Shown: positions 43,626 through 53,672, numbered from the stretch's first letter. The stretch is DNA of 64,000 bases from Pleomorphomonas diazotrophica (GCF_002844595.1 NZ_PJNW01000002.1:806001-870000), one strand, 5' to 3'. Made by a program: numbers and translations. Notes: generated from the sequence alone by a model not told the origin.

Positions 43626-44538
43626 TGAGGAACTCCTGATCGGCATCGACGTGTTCGTCGATCTTGATGGTGTAGAGACCGTTGCTCTGGCCGAGCTGGC
43701 ACCAGAACAGAGGCTCGCCGCGACAGGTCAGCTTGACGCGGCTGCGTGGCGTCGCCTGCAGTTCGATGACCTGGCCGACCTCGAAGTTGGTGACATCGAG
43801 GAGGTCGATCAGTCGCTCTTCGAGGATGGCGTCAATGCGCATCTCGGTGCGCTGCACCTCGCTCTGGATCTGGCGCGCCCAGCGCGGATCGCGCGGCGCC
43901 GCCTCGCCGGCCATGGTGTTGGCCAGCGTTTCACGCACCGGGTTCAGGGCCGACTGCGGCAGGATGACGAACATCTCGCCGCCGCGATTGAGGGCCTGCA
44001 ACAGAAACCTGGCGACCAGTGCCTGGTTGTTGCGACGCCCGATGATCGCGAAGTCCATGCGCGTTTCGATGCGCTCGAACTTGAAGGCGGTATCGTGAGG
44101 GGCGCCGAAGGCGAGCGGCAGCACCTTGGCCATGCGCTCGAAGATCGCCTGGGCGATGTTGATCTCGATGTTCGAGAAGGGACGCTCGACGTCGATCGGC
44201 GGTTCGCTGCCATCGGCGCCGAACAGCACCTCGACCATGGAGAAGACGAAGTCGCGGTCGAAGCCGACGAGAATGCGCGAGTCCCAGGCCGGCACGTGGA
44301 AGACGCCGGCGATGGCGTTGGCCTCGTATTCGTCCAACACGTCGTCGATGCGCGCCGGGGCGACATTGGATAGCGAGAAGTAGGCCGGGGAGGCCGACAT
44401 CTGGCGGAGACTATCCGCGCAGTGCGTCGCCAGACGGTCGAAGGCGACGTGCAGCATCGGGATGCGGTCGACCGAAATGCCGCTCGCATCGAGAAGCTTG
44501 TCGGAAACCGGGCGGGTGGCGCTATGCAGGCTGGCCAT
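43606..44538 (-). CDS. fliM: flagellar motor switch protein FliM
   Basis: A 310-residue C-ring protein that binds CheY-P. The CheC-like middle domain (RILVGFDRDFVFSMVEVLFGADG) and the C-terminal SpoA domain (IDLLDVTNFEVGQVIELQATPRSRVKLTCRGEPLFWCQLGQSNGLYTIKI) are present. The classical N-terminal CheY-binding motif LSQxEIDALL is not apparent; the N-terminus reads SLHSATRPVSDKLLDASG, as in rhizobial FliM. Confidence 0.93.
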   Translation of the reverse strand: MASLHSATRPVSDKLLDASGISVDRIPMLHVAFDRLATHCADSLRQMSASPAYFSLSNVAPARIDDVLDEYEANAIAGVFHVPAWDSRILVGFDRDFVFSMVEVLFGADGSEPPIDVERPFSNIEINIAQAIFERMAKVLPLAFGAPHDTAFKFERIETRMDFAIIGRRNNQALVARFLLQALNRGGEMFVILPQSALNPVRETLANTMAGEAAPRDPRWARQIQSEVQRTEMRIDAILEERLIDLLDVTNFEVGQVIELQATPRSRVKLTCRGEPLFWCQLGQSNGLYTIKIDEHVDADQEFLNDILSR

Positions 44539-45440
44539 CAGGCAGCACTCCGCTGGGCGGCTTCACCGGCCTTCGCGGCGGCCTGCGTGGGTGAGGAGAT
44601 GACCTCATCCTCGACGTCGTCGATGGTCGGCCGCTGGTGGGCAGGGATGGTCTTGCGCCCGTATTCGAGCGCGATCTGGGGCACGGCCCCGTTCATTGAG
44701 GCGATCAGCGTCTGCTTGATCAGAATGTAAGGGGCGAGCTGGCGCTCGCGTGTCGCCTTGATCTTGCCGGCGATCGGCGCCACCACGCCGTAGGACAGGA
44801 AGATGCCACCGAAGGTGCCAACCAGGGCGGCGCCGATCAGCGCGCCGAGAATCTGCGGCGACTGGTCGATGGCGCCCATCGCCTTGATGACGCCGAGCAC
44901 GGCGGCGACGATGCCGAGCGCCGGCAGTGCCTCGGCAATCGCGCCGAGAGCGAGGTAGGGCATCAGCCGCTCGTGGGCGATGGTCTGGATTTCCTCGTCC
45001 ATCAACTGCTCGACCTCATGCGGCCGGGCGTTGCCGACGATGATCAGCCGGAAGTAGTCGCAGATGAAGGCGCGCATTTCCTTGTCGCGGGTGACATAGG
45101 GTACCTTGCGGAAAATTTCGGAATTCTCCGGGTCTTCGATGTGCTTCTCGACGTCGCTGCGCCCCTTGGATCTCAACTCGCGCATCAGGGCGTAGAGCAC
45201 CTCGAGCACGCCGAGATAATGCTCTCGCCGGGGCACGTTGCCCAGCACCGCCTCTAGCACGCCGCGGCCGGTGTCCCGCACCGTGCGCAACGTGTTGCCG
45301 ACGATGAAAATGCCGAGGGCCGTGCCGCCGATGATCACGAATTCCCACGGCTGCCACAGCACCGTGAGATGTCCGCCAAGCGCCGCGTAGCCGCCGAGCA
45401 AGGAGCCGATCGCGATGATGAAGCCGATCAAACTACCCAA
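44538..45440 (-). CDS. motA: flagellar stator protein MotA
   Basis: A 300-residue stator subunit with four membrane segments (MGSLIGFIIAIGSLLGGYAALGG; EALPALGIVAAVLGVIKAMGAI; LGALIGAALVGTFGGIFLSYGVVAPI) and a large cytoplasmic loop with charged residues for contact to FliG. The start is TTG, with AAGGAG 7 bases upstream. It heads the long minus-strand run and is divergent from the DUF1217 gene. Confidence 0.96.
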   Translation of the reverse strand: MGSLIGFIIAIGSLLGGYAALGGHLTVLWQPWEFVIIGGTALGIFIVGNTLRTVRDTGRGVLEAVLGNVPRREHYLGVLEVLYALMRELRSKGRSDVEKHIEDPENSEIFRKVPYVTRDKEMRAFICDYFRLIIVGNARPHEVEQLMDEEIQTIAHERLMPYLALGAIAEALPALGIVAAVLGVIKAMGAIDQSPQILGALIGAALVGTFGGIFLSYGVVAPIAGKIKATRERQLAPYILIKQTLIASMNGAVPQIALEYGRKTIPAHQRPTIDDVEDEVISSPTQAAAKAGEAAQRSAA

Positions 45441-45489
45441 GGCTCTGCTCCTTCTCGTGGTTGCCTGCCGTCGGGTCTAGGCGGCGAGG

Positions 45490-45504
45490 CTTGTGCGAGG
45501 CTTG
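45490..45504. promoter_or_regulatory. candidate flagellar box between motA and DUF1217 gene
   Basis: CTTGTGCGAGGCTTG within a longer direct repeat, GCGAGGCTTG at 45484-45493 and again at 45495-45504, 11 bases apart. It lies 50 bases upstream of motA and 68 bases upstream of the divergent DUF1217 gene. Direct repeats at one helical turn are the usual binding form of OmpR-type regulators. Confidence 0.45.
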
Positions 45505-45572
45505 GGCGGTCTCTGACCAGCCACGTGCAAGGTTCGGGCGGCAAACATCAAGGCAAGACAAGGAGAAAGGCC

Positions 45573-46697
45573 ATGCTGTCGACGCCGCTCAGCTATCAGA
45601 TGATCACCCGCGACATGTCGGCGACGGTGAAGCGCACGGCGGCCCAGCCGGACGTCAAGCGGGCAAGCGAGTATTACCGTGAGAACATCGGCAAGGTGGC
45701 GAACCTTGAGGAGTTCTTCGGCGATCATCGCCTGTACTCCTATGCGATGAAGGCCTACGGCCTTGAGGACATGACCTACGCCAAGGCCTTCATGCGCAAG
45801 GTGTTGGAGAGCGACCTCAGCGACCCCAAGAGCTTTGCCAACAAGCTCGTCGACAAGCGCTACCAGGAGTTCGCCAAGGCCTTCTCTTTCCTCAAGCCCT
45901 CGGCGCAAAGCCCGGAAGCGCTCTCCGACATCGAGAATAGATATGCCGTCAAGGCCGCCGAACAGGGCGACTCCGCCACGCTGATCCGCTTCGGAACGCT
46001 CGCCTATGAGGAGATGCTGCCGACGGTGAAGACGGTCGACGATTTTCTCGCCGACAACACGCTAGTCGCCTATGCCACTACCGCCTTCGGCGTCGAGCCC
46101 CCTGGCACGGCAGCCAGTGCCAAGTCTTTTCTTCGGCGCATCCTCACGTCCGATCCCGCAGACGCCGACAGCTTCGCCGCCCGCCAGACCAACCCGGCAT
46201 GGAGGGACTTCGCTGCGGCATTCAACTTCTCCGAAGACGGGACCGTCCGCGTCCAGACAAGCAAGCAGGTGGAGACCACCGTCTCCAGCTATCTTCGGCA
46301 GACGATCGAAACCCAAGCTGGCAAGGAAAACGAGGGCGTTCGCCTTGCCCTTTATTTCGAGCGCAAGGCGCCGACCATCACGTCCGGCTACAGCATTCTC
46401 GCCGACCCCGCGCTTCTCAAGGTGGCGCAGACCGCGCTGGGCTTGTCGTCGCAGACCGGCAACGCCGACATCGACGTTCAGGCCAAGTACATGGAAAGCA
46501 AGATCGACATCAAAAGCCTTTCAAAGCCGGCCGAACTCAAGAAGTTTCTCACCCGCTTCACCGCCATGTGGGAGGCTGCCAATCCCAGCAGCACGGCGAC
46601 ATCGTCAGTCGCCACGCTGATCACCGGCCAGAGCCGCACGGTGATGAGCGCCGATACCTTGAAAAGCCTGCAAGGGCTGAAACTCGGAGGCCGTTGA
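45573..46697 (+). CDS. DUF1217 flagellar-locus protein
   Basis: A 374-residue protein of the DUF1217 family, found next to flgF in rhizobial flagellar loci. It consists of repeated helical units (YYRENIGKVANLEEFFGDHRLYSYAMKAYGLEDMTYAKAFMRKVLESDLSDPKSFANKLVDKRYQEFAKAFSF and two more copies of the pattern). The start is chosen at AAGGAGAAAGGCC-ATG. There is no signal peptide; it may be secreted by the flagellar export system. It is the first gene of the DUF1217-flgF-fliI unit. Confidence 0.83.
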   Translation: MLSTPLSYQMITRDMSATVKRTAAQPDVKRASEYYRENIGKVANLEEFFGDHRLYSYAMKAYGLEDMTYAKAFMRKVLESDLSDPKSFANKLVDKRYQEFAKAFSFLKPSAQSPEALSDIENRYAVKAAEQGDSATLIRFGTLAYEEMLPTVKTVDDFLADNTLVAYATTAFGVEPPGTAASAKSFLRRILTSDPADADSFAARQTNPAWRDFAAAFNFSEDGTVRVQTSKQVETTVSSYLRQTIETQAGKENEGVRLALYFERKAPTITSGYSILADPALLKVAQTALGLSSQTGNADIDVQAKYMESKIDIKSLSKPAELKKFLTRFTAMWEAANPSSTATSSVATLITGQSRTVMSADTLKSLQGLKLGGR

Positions 46698-46700
46698 ACC

Positions 46701-47426
46701 GTGCAGAGTTCTCTCTACGTCTCGCTGTCGGCGCAGGTGGCGCTTGCCAACCGCCTCGATACGCTGGCCAGCAACGTTGCCAATCTCTCTACGGCCGGCT
46801 ATCGCGCCGACGAGGTGAAGTTCGACACCTATCTGTCGCGGGCCGGCGCCGATCCGGTCGCTTACTCGTCGACGGGCCAGACCTTCATTTCCCGCGACAA
46901 GGGCGGACTACGCCAGACGGGCAACGATCTCGACGTCGCCGTGGACGGCGAAGGCTGGCTCGCGGTGCAGACGCCGACCGGCAATGTCTACACCCGTGAC
47001 GGCCGTTTGCAGATCTCCGCCGACGGCGTTCTCCAGACCGTGGCAGGCAATCCCATTCTCGATCCGGGCGGAGCTTCGATCCTGGTCGACACCGACGCCG
47101 GCCGCCTCACCATCGGTCGGGATGGCATGATCTCCCAGAACGGCCGGGCGATCGGCGCCATCGGCCTGTTCTCCATTCCCGACGAGGCGAAGCTCGCACG
47201 TGGCACCAACTCGGGCGTCATTCCCGATCAGCCGGCGGTGCCGGTGGTCGATTTCGTCGGCCAGGGCGTTGCCCAGGGCTTCGTCGAAGAGGCGAACGTC
47301 AACCCGGTGCTCGAGATGACGCGTCTCATCGAGGTGACCCGGGCCTTCGAGCAGGTCACCAACGCTTCGACCAAGTCCGAACAGTCGATGCAAGACGCCA
47401 TCAAGCGGCTGGGTCAGGTCTCGTGA
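46701..47426 (+). CDS. flgF: flagellar proximal rod protein FlgF
   Basis: A 241-residue rod protein with the FlgF N-terminus LYVSLSAQVALANRLDTLASNVANLSTAGYRADEVKF and the C-terminus EEANVNPVLEMTRLIEVTRAFEQVTNASTKSEQSMQDAIKRL. The start is GTG, 3 bases after the DUF1217 stop. Its stop overlaps the fliI start by 4 bases. Confidence 0.94.
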   Translation: MQSSLYVSLSAQVALANRLDTLASNVANLSTAGYRADEVKFDTYLSRAGADPVAYSSTGQTFISRDKGGLRQTGNDLDVAVDGEGWLAVQTPTGNVYTRDGRLQISADGVLQTVAGNPILDPGGASILVDTDAGRLTIGRDGMISQNGRAIGAIGLFSIPDEAKLARGTNSGVIPDQPAVPVVDFVGQGVAQGFVEEANVNPVLEMTRLIEVTRAFEQVTNASTKSEQSMQDAIKRLGQVS

Positions 47427-48772
47427 CGAAAAGCTTCGGCCTTGAAAACCTTGCCGACCGAGTCGCGACGGCGGCTCATGAACTCGGCTACGTGCGGATT
47501 GGCGGGCGGGTGTCGGAGGTCGCGCCTGACGCGTTCCGCCTGCGCGGCCTGTCGCGCCATGTTCGCCTCGGAGACCGCGTCGAGATCGCAGCCGCCGACG
47601 GCGCAAGGCTCGCCGAAGTGCTGCGCATCGATGGCGATGGCGTCACCGTCAAACCCTTTGCCCCGCGCCTCGACGTCGGTCTTGGCGCCGCTGCCTGGCA
47701 TGCCGGGCCCGTGGTGCTGGCCCCGCATCCGTCGTGGAAGGGGCGCGTCATCGACGCCATGGCAGCGCCGGTCGACGGCCTCGGGCCGCTCACGCCGGGC
47801 GGCGTCGCCGTGCCGGTGGACGGTCGGCCGCCCAACGCGCTTCGGCGCGCCCGCGTCAAGAAGCCTATCCGTACCGGCGTCCGCGCCTTCGATCTGTTTA
47901 CGCCGATCTGCGCCGGCCAGCGCATCGGCATCTTCGCGGGATCCGGCGTCGGCAAGTCCACAACGCTCTCGATGATCGCCCGGTCGCGTGCTTTCGACAC
48001 GGTGGTCATCGCGCTGGTCGGCGAGCGCGGCCGCGAGGTGCGCGAGTTTCTCGACGATTCCCTTGGCGACAACCGCGCCCGTTCGGTCACGGTGGTGGCG
48101 ACCGGCGACGAGAGCCCCATGATGCGGCGCCTGGCGCCTCGCACCGCCATGGCGGTCGCCGAGTATTTTCGCGACCGTGGCGAGGAAGTGCTGCTGATCG
48201 TCGACTCGGTAACGCGCTATGCCCATGCGGCCCGCGACGTAGCGCTCGCCGCCGGCGAGCCGGCCGTGGCGCGCGGCTACGCGCCGAGCGTCTTCACCAG
48301 CCTGCCCGAGCTCCTGGAACGGGCCGGCCCCGGCGAGGAGGGCGGCGGGTCGATCACCGGCGTGTTCGCCGTCCTGGTCGATGGCGACGATCACAACGAT
48401 CCGGTGGCCGACAACATCCGCGGCACCCTCGACGGCCACATCGTGCTGGATCGGTCGATCGCCGATCAGGGCCGCTATCCGGCCGTCAATGTCCTCGCAT
48501 CGATTTCCCGCCTTGCCCAGCACGTCTGGAGCCGCGAGGAACGCGATCTCGTGCTTAGGCTCAGGAGCCTGATCGCCCGCTTCGAGGATACCCGCGACCT
48601 GCGCCTGATGGGCGGCTATCAGTCCGGCCAGGACCCCGAGCTCGATCAGGCGGTATCTCTGGTGCCGCGCATCTACGACGGCCTCCGACAGAACCCGACG
48701 GATCCGCTCAGTCAGGACGCCTTTCGGGAACTTGCCGAGAAGATGCAGCCGCCGCCGGCGCCATCCAACTGA
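47423..48772 (+). CDS. fliI: flagellum-specific ATPase FliI
   Basis: A 449-residue ATPase of the flagellar export apparatus, with Walker A GSGVGKST (173-180), LVGERGREVREFL, Walker B LLIVDSVTRYAHAARDVALAAGEPA and GSITGVFAVLVDGDDHNDPVADNIRGTLDGHI. The start is GTG, overlapping the flgF stop. Partners FliH (30038) and FliJ (50420) are encoded apart. Confidence 0.97.
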   Translation: MTKSFGLENLADRVATAAHELGYVRIGGRVSEVAPDAFRLRGLSRHVRLGDRVEIAAADGARLAEVLRIDGDGVTVKPFAPRLDVGLGAAAWHAGPVVLAPHPSWKGRVIDAMAAPVDGLGPLTPGGVAVPVDGRPPNALRRARVKKPIRTGVRAFDLFTPICAGQRIGIFAGSGVGKSTTLSMIARSRAFDTVVIALVGERGREVREFLDDSLGDNRARSVTVVATGDESPMMRRLAPRTAMAVAEYFRDRGEEVLLIVDSVTRYAHAARDVALAAGEPAVARGYAPSVFTSLPELLERAGPGEEGGGSITGVFAVLVDGDDHNDPVADNIRGTLDGHIVLDRSIADQGRYPAVNVLASISRLAQHVWSREERDLVLRLRSLIARFEDTRDLRLMGGYQSGQDPELDQAVSLVPRIYDGLRQNPTDPLSQDAFRELAEKMQPPPAPSN

Positions 48773-48795
48773 ACCGGTCCGACGCAGTTGCAACG

Positions 48796-48834
48796 AAAGA
48801 GGCGGCCCTCCAACCAAGGAGAGCCGCCTTTCTT
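48796..48834. terminator. terminator between convergent fliI and FliL-like gene
   Basis: GGCGGC (48801-48806) pairs with GCCGCC (48823-48828) and CTCC with GGAG inside, followed on the plus strand by TTTCTT; AAAG precedes it for the other direction. It lies 24 bases after the fliI stop. Confidence 0.78.
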
Positions 48835-48852
48835 GCAAGCCGGAACTGAAGA

Positions 48853-49308
48853 CTACTGCTTCATGGCGTCGCGCGAGAAGTAGCTGATCTGGTCGACCAG
48901 AACCTCCTGGACGATGTCGCTTTTCAGGCGCACGTTGACCTTCTGGCGGATGCCATCGGCGAAAGCCTTGAGATCGTAGCGCTGGATGTGGTCGAGATCG
49001 ACGGTTTCATCGCCATAGATCGTTCGGAAGGCCTCGTCTGTGACGAACAGCTCCGGCGGCACCGGCGCTTCCTTGAGGCGGGTGCTGTCAGCCGTAAACA
49101 CCAGTTCCAGGACGCTGTAGCCCATCAGCTTGCCGTCGCGGATCATCGGCACGTTGATCGGCTCCGTCTTGACATACTGGAGACCCTCCCAGGTTGGCTC
49201 GGCCGTCGGCTTTGCCACGCTGCCGTTCACCAGCCACCAGGCGGCGCTGTAGGCCGACAGCAGCGTGACGACGCAGACCCAGAGGCCGGTGAGAAGCAGG
49301 CGGCTCAT
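48853..49308 (-). CDS. FliL-like single-span membrane protein
   Basis: A 151-residue protein with an N-terminal membrane helix (RLLLTGLWVCVVTLLSAYSAAWWLV) and a periplasmic domain whose end (LKAFADGIRQKVNVRLKSDIVQEVLVDQISYFSRD) follows the same pattern as the end of the FliL in this locus. The ATG at 49308 overlaps the stop of the FlgN-like gene (ATGA). It is the last gene of the flgE-to-flgN unit. It could be a second FliL-type stator accessory; the similarity is weak. Confidence 0.6.
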   Translation of the reverse strand: MSRLLLTGLWVCVVTLLSAYSAAWWLVNGSVAKPTAEPTWEGLQYVKTEPINVPMIRDGKLMGYSVLELVFTADSTRLKEAPVPPELFVTDEAFRTIYGDETVDLDHIQRYDLKAFADGIRQKVNVRLKSDIVQEVLVDQISYFSRDAMKQ

Positions 49309-49766
49309 TGCGGCAACGTCCACAAGCGCTGCGGCGGCGCGTATGTACCGTCGGATTCGGCGTCACGGATGGCCGCAGTCAGAATGGCCGAGATCTCTCG
49401 TGTGGCGTCGAGGTGGGTCTTGAGCAGCATTCGGTTGCGCTCAAGCTGTTCGCGGAAGCTCTCCAGCCGGTCTCGCAGGTCATCGCCAATGCTCAGGGGG
49501 TCGACGAGGCGCATGGCCCGCGTCAGTTCCAGGAGACCATGGCTCTTGCGATAGTTGAGGTCCTCAAAGGCCGGCGTCTCGCCAGCGCGGAGGGTTTGCG
49601 TTTCCTGATCCACCACCTGTTCGAGACGGGCAATGGCCTTGAGAAGCGCATGAACCTCGATCGGCGTGCTGTCGTCCGGACCGTTCCAGACGTCGGGGGT
49701 GGTGGACAACCCGGTAGGAGTGGCGGATTCAAACGAAGTGGAGACGGCGGCGAGCGGTTCGTCCAT
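49305..49766 (-). CDS. FlgN-like flagellar export chaperone
   Basis: A 153-residue protein that is mostly helical (IEVHALLKAIARLEQVVDQETQTL; LLELTRAMRLVDP; LRDRLESFREQLERNRMLLKTHLDATREISAILTAAIRDAESDGTY). This matches the FlgN-type chaperones of rhizobial flagellar loci that escort FlgK/FlgL. It is between flgJ and the FliL-like gene. The assignment rests on pattern and place. Confidence 0.7.
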   Translation of the reverse strand: MDEPLAAVSTSFESATPTGLSTTPDVWNGPDDSTPIEVHALLKAIARLEQVVDQETQTLRAGETPAFEDLNYRKSHGLLELTRAMRLVDPLSIGDDLRDRLESFREQLERNRMLLKTHLDATREISAILTAAIRDAESDGTYAPPQRLWTLPQ

Positions 49767-49793
49767 CAGGAAACTCCGAAATTTGGTCGGACG

Positions 49794-50375
49794 TCAGATA
49801 CGCGGGACGGTTGAAAGAAGCGCGGCAAGGCGCAGCGGAGAGGGGCCGGCCGCGCCCGTGCTGGCATCGGCCACATGTCCGGCAGCGAGGCGATCGGCTA
49901 TGCCGATGCCGCCGGCTCTTGCCATCTGCACGCCGAGCTGGTCGGAGAGCATGGATTTCCATACGTCGCCGGCCGTGCCGGAGCCATAGACGCCCTCCGC
50001 CCCTTCAGGAAGCATCGAGCCGATAAAGGTGCCGAGCACCATTGCCTCGAAACTTTCAAGTGTCTTGGAGCGACGGTCACCAGCAAGGGCCTCCGCGGCG
50101 TCCACACGGCTGGCCAGAGCCGTCTCGTTCTGAAGGCGAAGGCGGGCGCGGTGAAGATCGAAGGGTGCCGAGGGGCTCGGGTCCACGACCGGCGCCGTGT
50201 CGGCCAAGGCGACCAGAGCGTTGCCGGCCTCGGATACGGCGGGCATCAGGTCGGCAAAGGCGGTGCCGGCGGTCTCCGCCAGGCGGTCGAGCTTGGCAGT
50301 TGCCACCTTGAGCCGCTCGGGGTCGGCGGCGCGGGCGACGTCGAGAATGATATCCGACGGGGGAGAGATGGCCAT
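49794..50375 (-). CDS. flgJ: FlgJ-type rod-binding protein (without muramidase domain)
   Basis: A 193-residue protein whose core (SKTLESFEAMVLGTFIGSMLPEGAEGVYGSGTAGDVWKSMLSDQLGVQMARAGGIGIADRL) is the rod-binding domain of FlgJ. The C-terminal peptidoglycan-cleaving domain of the enterobacterial protein is absent; the lytic transglycosylase at 25699 likely supplies the activity. Confidence 0.87.
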   Translation of the reverse strand: MAISPPSDIILDVARAADPERLKVATAKLDRLAETAGTAFADLMPAVSEAGNALVALADTAPVVDPSPSAPFDLHRARLRLQNETALASRVDAAEALAGDRRSKTLESFEAMVLGTFIGSMLPEGAEGVYGSGTAGDVWKSMLSDQLGVQMARAGGIGIADRLAAGHVADASTGAAGPSPLRLAALLSTVPRI

Positions 50376-50419
50376 CAGCGTCCTCCGGAAACGTTGCGAA
50401 ACAGATTAGCCGGCCGAGC

Positions 50420-50833
50420 TTAAGCGAGGCTGGCGTGGCGTCGTCGGGCGAGGGCGCCTTCGACGAGGCTTTCGAGCTGGCGCTTCTCCTCCTCGGCGGC
50501 GACGCCAACCTCCAATCGGTCGATCATGGTCTCGGCGAAGCGCGTGTGGCGCGCCTCCGTCATCACGGCGGCAATCTGTTGCGCCTTCAGCGGTTCGAGC
50601 AGCGCACGCTGCTCTGTTAGACGTTTGAGACGGCTCGCCATATGGCCGGCAAACAGTCCGTGCAACGGCGTGTCGTCGTTGAGCGTGGCGATCAGCGCCA
50701 CGCATTTCTCGTCGATCTCAGCTTCCTCGCGCATGACGCGGGCAAGGCGCAGTTCCTCGATCTGCTTGAGCTGCCGGCGGAGCTCGGCGATACGACGCAT
50801 GGCTTCGAGGCGTTTCTTGTCGGGCGCGGTCAT
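50420..50833 (-). CDS. fliJ: FliJ-like export apparatus coiled-coil protein
   Basis: A 137-residue, highly charged, all-helical protein (KKRLEAMRRIAELRRQLKQIEELRLARVMREEAEIDEKC ... ASRLKRLTEQRALLEPLKAQQIAAVMTEARHTRFAETMIDRLE), the layout of FliJ, the stalk that links FliI to FlhA. The ATG overlaps the fliR stop by 4 bases. The sequence is divergent, so the call is from layout and position. Confidence 0.62.
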   Translation of the reverse strand: MTAPDKKRLEAMRRIAELRRQLKQIEELRLARVMREEAEIDEKCVALIATLNDDTPLHGLFAGHMASRLKRLTEQRALLEPLKAQQIAAVMTEARHTRFAETMIDRLEVGVAAEEEKRQLESLVEGALARRRHASLA

Positions 50834-51582
50834 TGCGAAGCCAGCCAGTCGGAAAAGCCGAGCACGAACAGTTGCTGGAACTCGACTGCGGTGAAGTAGA
50901 AAAGCATCAGGCCGCCGAACATCACGAAGGGCATCGAGATGAAGTAGACGGGGATCGAGGGCGTCATCTTGTTGACGAGGCCGAGGGTGAAGTTGATCAC
51001 CAGGCCATAGATGATGAAGGGGCTGGCGAGACGCAGCGCCAGCCAGAAGGCGGTGGAGAGCGTATCGGTCACTTCGATGAGGCTGCCCTGCGGATCGAAG
51101 GCGCCGGCAACCGGCAGCACCCTGTAAGAGGAAATGACCGCTTCCAGCACCTTGGCGTGCTGGTCGGTCAGGAAGAACATCAGCGTCGCCGTCAACATGA
51201 TCAAGGCCGTCATGGCCGGCAACGCCTCCTGATCCTCGATCGCCGTGTCGGGCATCGAGAAGCCGGCGGTCATCGCCATGGCATGCGACAGCATCTGAAG
51301 GGCGAGGAAGAACAGGCGGCCCAGAAGTCCGATGAAGAGGCCGGTGAAGGTCTCGGCGGCGATGAGGCGCAGAAGCGTTACCGGCGCGTCATCCGTTATG
51401 GCCGCAGCGGCCTCGTCGACCAGCATGGGAGCCACGGCGAGCGTCAGGCCGAAGGCCAGAAACAGACGCACCTGCATGGGCACGCGGGCACTGGACACGC
51501 CGACCATCAGCATCAGCACCCCGCCGATGCGGCAGAACAACAGGCATACGGCCAGAACGGTGGTCGAGCCGACGCCGGTCAT
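50830..51582 (-). CDS. fliR: flagellar export gate protein FliR
   Basis: A 250-residue export-gate protein with several membrane segments ([115 protein letters not shown]). The ATG at 51582 overlaps the flhA stop; the open frame continues upstream only as a shadow of flhA. Confidence 0.95.
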   Translation of the reverse strand: MTGVGSTTVLAVCLLFCRIGGVLMLMVGVSSARVPMQVRLFLAFGLTLAVAPMLVDEAAAAITDDAPVTLLRLIAAETFTGLFIGLLGRLFFLALQMLSHAMAMTAGFSMPDTAIEDQEALPAMTALIMLTATLMFFLTDQHAKVLEAVISSYRVLPVAGAFDPQGSLIEVTDTLSTAFWLALRLASPFIIYGLVINFTLGLVNKMTPSIPVYFISMPFVMFGGLMLFYFTAVEFQQLFVLGFSDWLASQ

Positions 51583-53672
51583 GAAATGGTTCCGAGCGCT
51601 TCCACTTCGACGCCGCGGGCGATTTCCACGTGGCTCAGCACCGGCAGCGACGGGAACAGCCGCTCGACGATGAGCCGCACATAGGGGCGGGCCTCGGGCG
51701 CGGTGACCACGGCAAAGCTGTGTCCCTGCGACAGGCGGCTGCGGACCGCTTCCGACACCTCGGTGCCGAACTGTTCGACGAGGCGCGGATCGATGTCGAA
51801 CTCGATGACGTCGCCCTTGCCGTCGCGTTTCAGGCCCTGATGGAACGTCAGGTCCCAGCGGTTGCCGAGGCGCAATACCTTGAGCGTGCCGCCATCGGCC
51901 AGGTCGCCGCAGATCTGCTGGGCGATGCGCATGCGAACGTGCTCGGCGATCTGCTCGGCACGCCGGACATGCGGGGCGATCTCGGCCACCGCTTCGAGAA
52001 TGAGATGAAGGTTGCGGATCGACACGCGCTCGGCCAGCAGCAGCTTCAGCACCGCCTGGAGGCCGGAGAAGGAGATCTGCGACGGGCAGATGTCGTCGAC
52101 GAGGCGCTTGTACTCGGGATCGAGGCGATCGATCAGGACGCGCATGTCCTTGTAGGACAGGAGCTGCGGCAGATTGTTGCGTAGCACCTCCGACAGGTGG
52201 GTGAGCATCACCGACATGCTGTCGATCGGCGAGTAGCCCTCGCGCGTCACCTCGTTCACATAGTCCTGCGACACCCACATCGCCTTCATGCCGAAGGCCG
52301 GCTCACGAGTCTCGTCGCCGGGCACGTCGGGCCCAGCCGTATCACCGGTGATGACCATCACCTCGCCGAGCCGCAGTTCCTGGGCGGCAATGACCGTGCC
52401 GTGGATCTTGATGCGGTACTCCTTCTGCGGCATCGCCACGCTGTCGCCGAGCTTGATATCGGGGACTACGAAGCCATACTGCTGGGCAAACTTGCGCCGC
52501 ATCTTGCCGACGCGATGGGCCAGCTCGCCGTGATTGTTCATCATACGCGCGGCAATCTGCTTGCCGAGGCAGAGTTCGATCTCGTTGGTGCGAAGCTGTT
52601 CCTTGACCGAGTCCTTGGTCTCAGACTTGGTTGCCTGTTCGAGCCGGCTCTTCTCGGCCGCCTCGGCGGCGGCACGCTCGGCGCGACGCTTGGGGATCGC
52701 CCGGGCGACGAAGCCCATCAGAGCGGCCGGGATGAGGAAGGGCAGGAGCGGCAGTCCGGGAACCAGCGACAGGCCGGCCAGAAGGCCGGCGGCCACCACG
52801 AGGGCGCGCGGATAGCCGCCCAGCTGCCCCATGACCGCCTGTTCGGCGGAACCGCGCGTACCGCCCTTGGATACCAGGAGGCCGGCGGCCAACGAGACGA
52901 TCAACGCCGGAATCTGGGTGACAAGGCCGTCGCCGACGGCGAGCTTGACGAAGGCGTCGGCCGCCTCCGACACCGGCAGGCCGTGGCGGGTGGAGCCGAT
53001 GACGATGCCGCCGAAGATGTTGACGGCGGTGATGATGATGCCAGCGATGGCGTCGCCGCGCACGAACTTCGAGGCGCCGTCCATCGAGCCGAAGAAGGTG
53101 CTTTCCTCCTCAAGCTCGCGCCGCCGCTGCTGCGCTTCCTTGTCGGTGATCAGGCCGGCCGACAGGTCGGCGTCGATGGCCATCTGCTTGCCGGGAATGG
53201 CGTCCAGCGTGAAGCGGGCGCCGACCTCGGCGATGCGGGTGGCGCCCTTGGTGATGACCACGAAGTTGACGACGATCAGAATGGCGAAGATGACCAGACC
53301 GATCACGAAGTCGCCGCTCATCACCAGCCGCGAGAAGCCCTGGATGATGTGTCCGGCAGCGCCGTCGCCGGCGTGCCCTCCCGCCAGGATCTGGCGCGTC
53401 GTCGCCACGTTGAGCGCAAGGCGCAGCAGCGTGGCGATCAGGAGGACGGTCGGGAAGGAGGAGAAGTCGAGCGGCCGCTGGATCCACAGCGCCACCATCA
53501 GGATGAGCACCGAGAGAGCGATCGACATTGCAAGCCCGGTGTCGATCAGGATCGGCGGGATCGGCAGGAACAGCACAGCCAGGATGGCGACGATGCCGAT
53601 GGCGAAGCCGATGTCGCGCGAGCCTGAAGCACTCTTGGCACCGGCCGGGGGCGACAGGCTGAGGTTCGACAT
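51579..53672 (-). CDS. flhA: flagellar export gate protein FlhA
   Basis: A 697-residue export-gate protein with eight membrane segments in the first half, the FHIPEP region ([37 protein letters not shown]), and the cytoplasmic domain that docks chaperones ([79 protein letters not shown]). It is between fliQ and fliR. Confidence 0.98.
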   Translation of the reverse strand: MSNLSLSPPAGAKSASGSRDIGFAIGIVAILAVLFLPIPPILIDTGLAMSIALSVLILMVALWIQRPLDFSSFPTVLLIATLLRLALNVATTRQILAGGHAGDGAAGHIIQGFSRLVMSGDFVIGLVIFAILIVVNFVVITKGATRIAEVGARFTLDAIPGKQMAIDADLSAGLITDKEAQQRRRELEEESTFFGSMDGASKFVRGDAIAGIIITAVNIFGGIVIGSTRHGLPVSEAADAFVKLAVGDGLVTQIPALIVSLAAGLLVSKGGTRGSAEQAVMGQLGGYPRALVVAAGLLAGLSLVPGLPLLPFLIPAALMGFVARAIPKRRAERAAAEAAEKSRLEQATKSETKDSVKEQLRTNEIELCLGKQIAARMMNNHGELAHRVGKMRRKFAQQYGFVVPDIKLGDSVAMPQKEYRIKIHGTVIAAQELRLGEVMVITGDTAGPDVPGDETREPAFGMKAMWVSQDYVNEVTREGYSPIDSMSVMLTHLSEVLRNNLPQLLSYKDMRVLIDRLDPEYKRLVDDICPSQISFSGLQAVLKLLLAERVSIRNLHLILEAVAEIAPHVRRAEQIAEHVRMRIAQQICGDLADGGTLKVLRLGNRWDLTFHQGLKRDGKGDVIEFDIDPRLVEQFGTEVSEAVRSRLSQGHSFAVVTAPEARPYVRLIVERLFPSLPVLSHVEIARGVEVEALGTIS

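Noticed and set aside
50419-50433. Match to the second half of the CTTG flagellar box near the fliJ 3' end
   Set aside because: It overlaps the stop and last codons of fliJ (Ala-Ser-Leu-Ala), and the first half-site is poor; it shows that part of the motif can arise from coding sequence.
52197-53627. Long plus-strand open frame opposite flhA
   Set aside because: Repetitive Asp/His/Gly/Arg composition typical of a shadow; flhA is certain.
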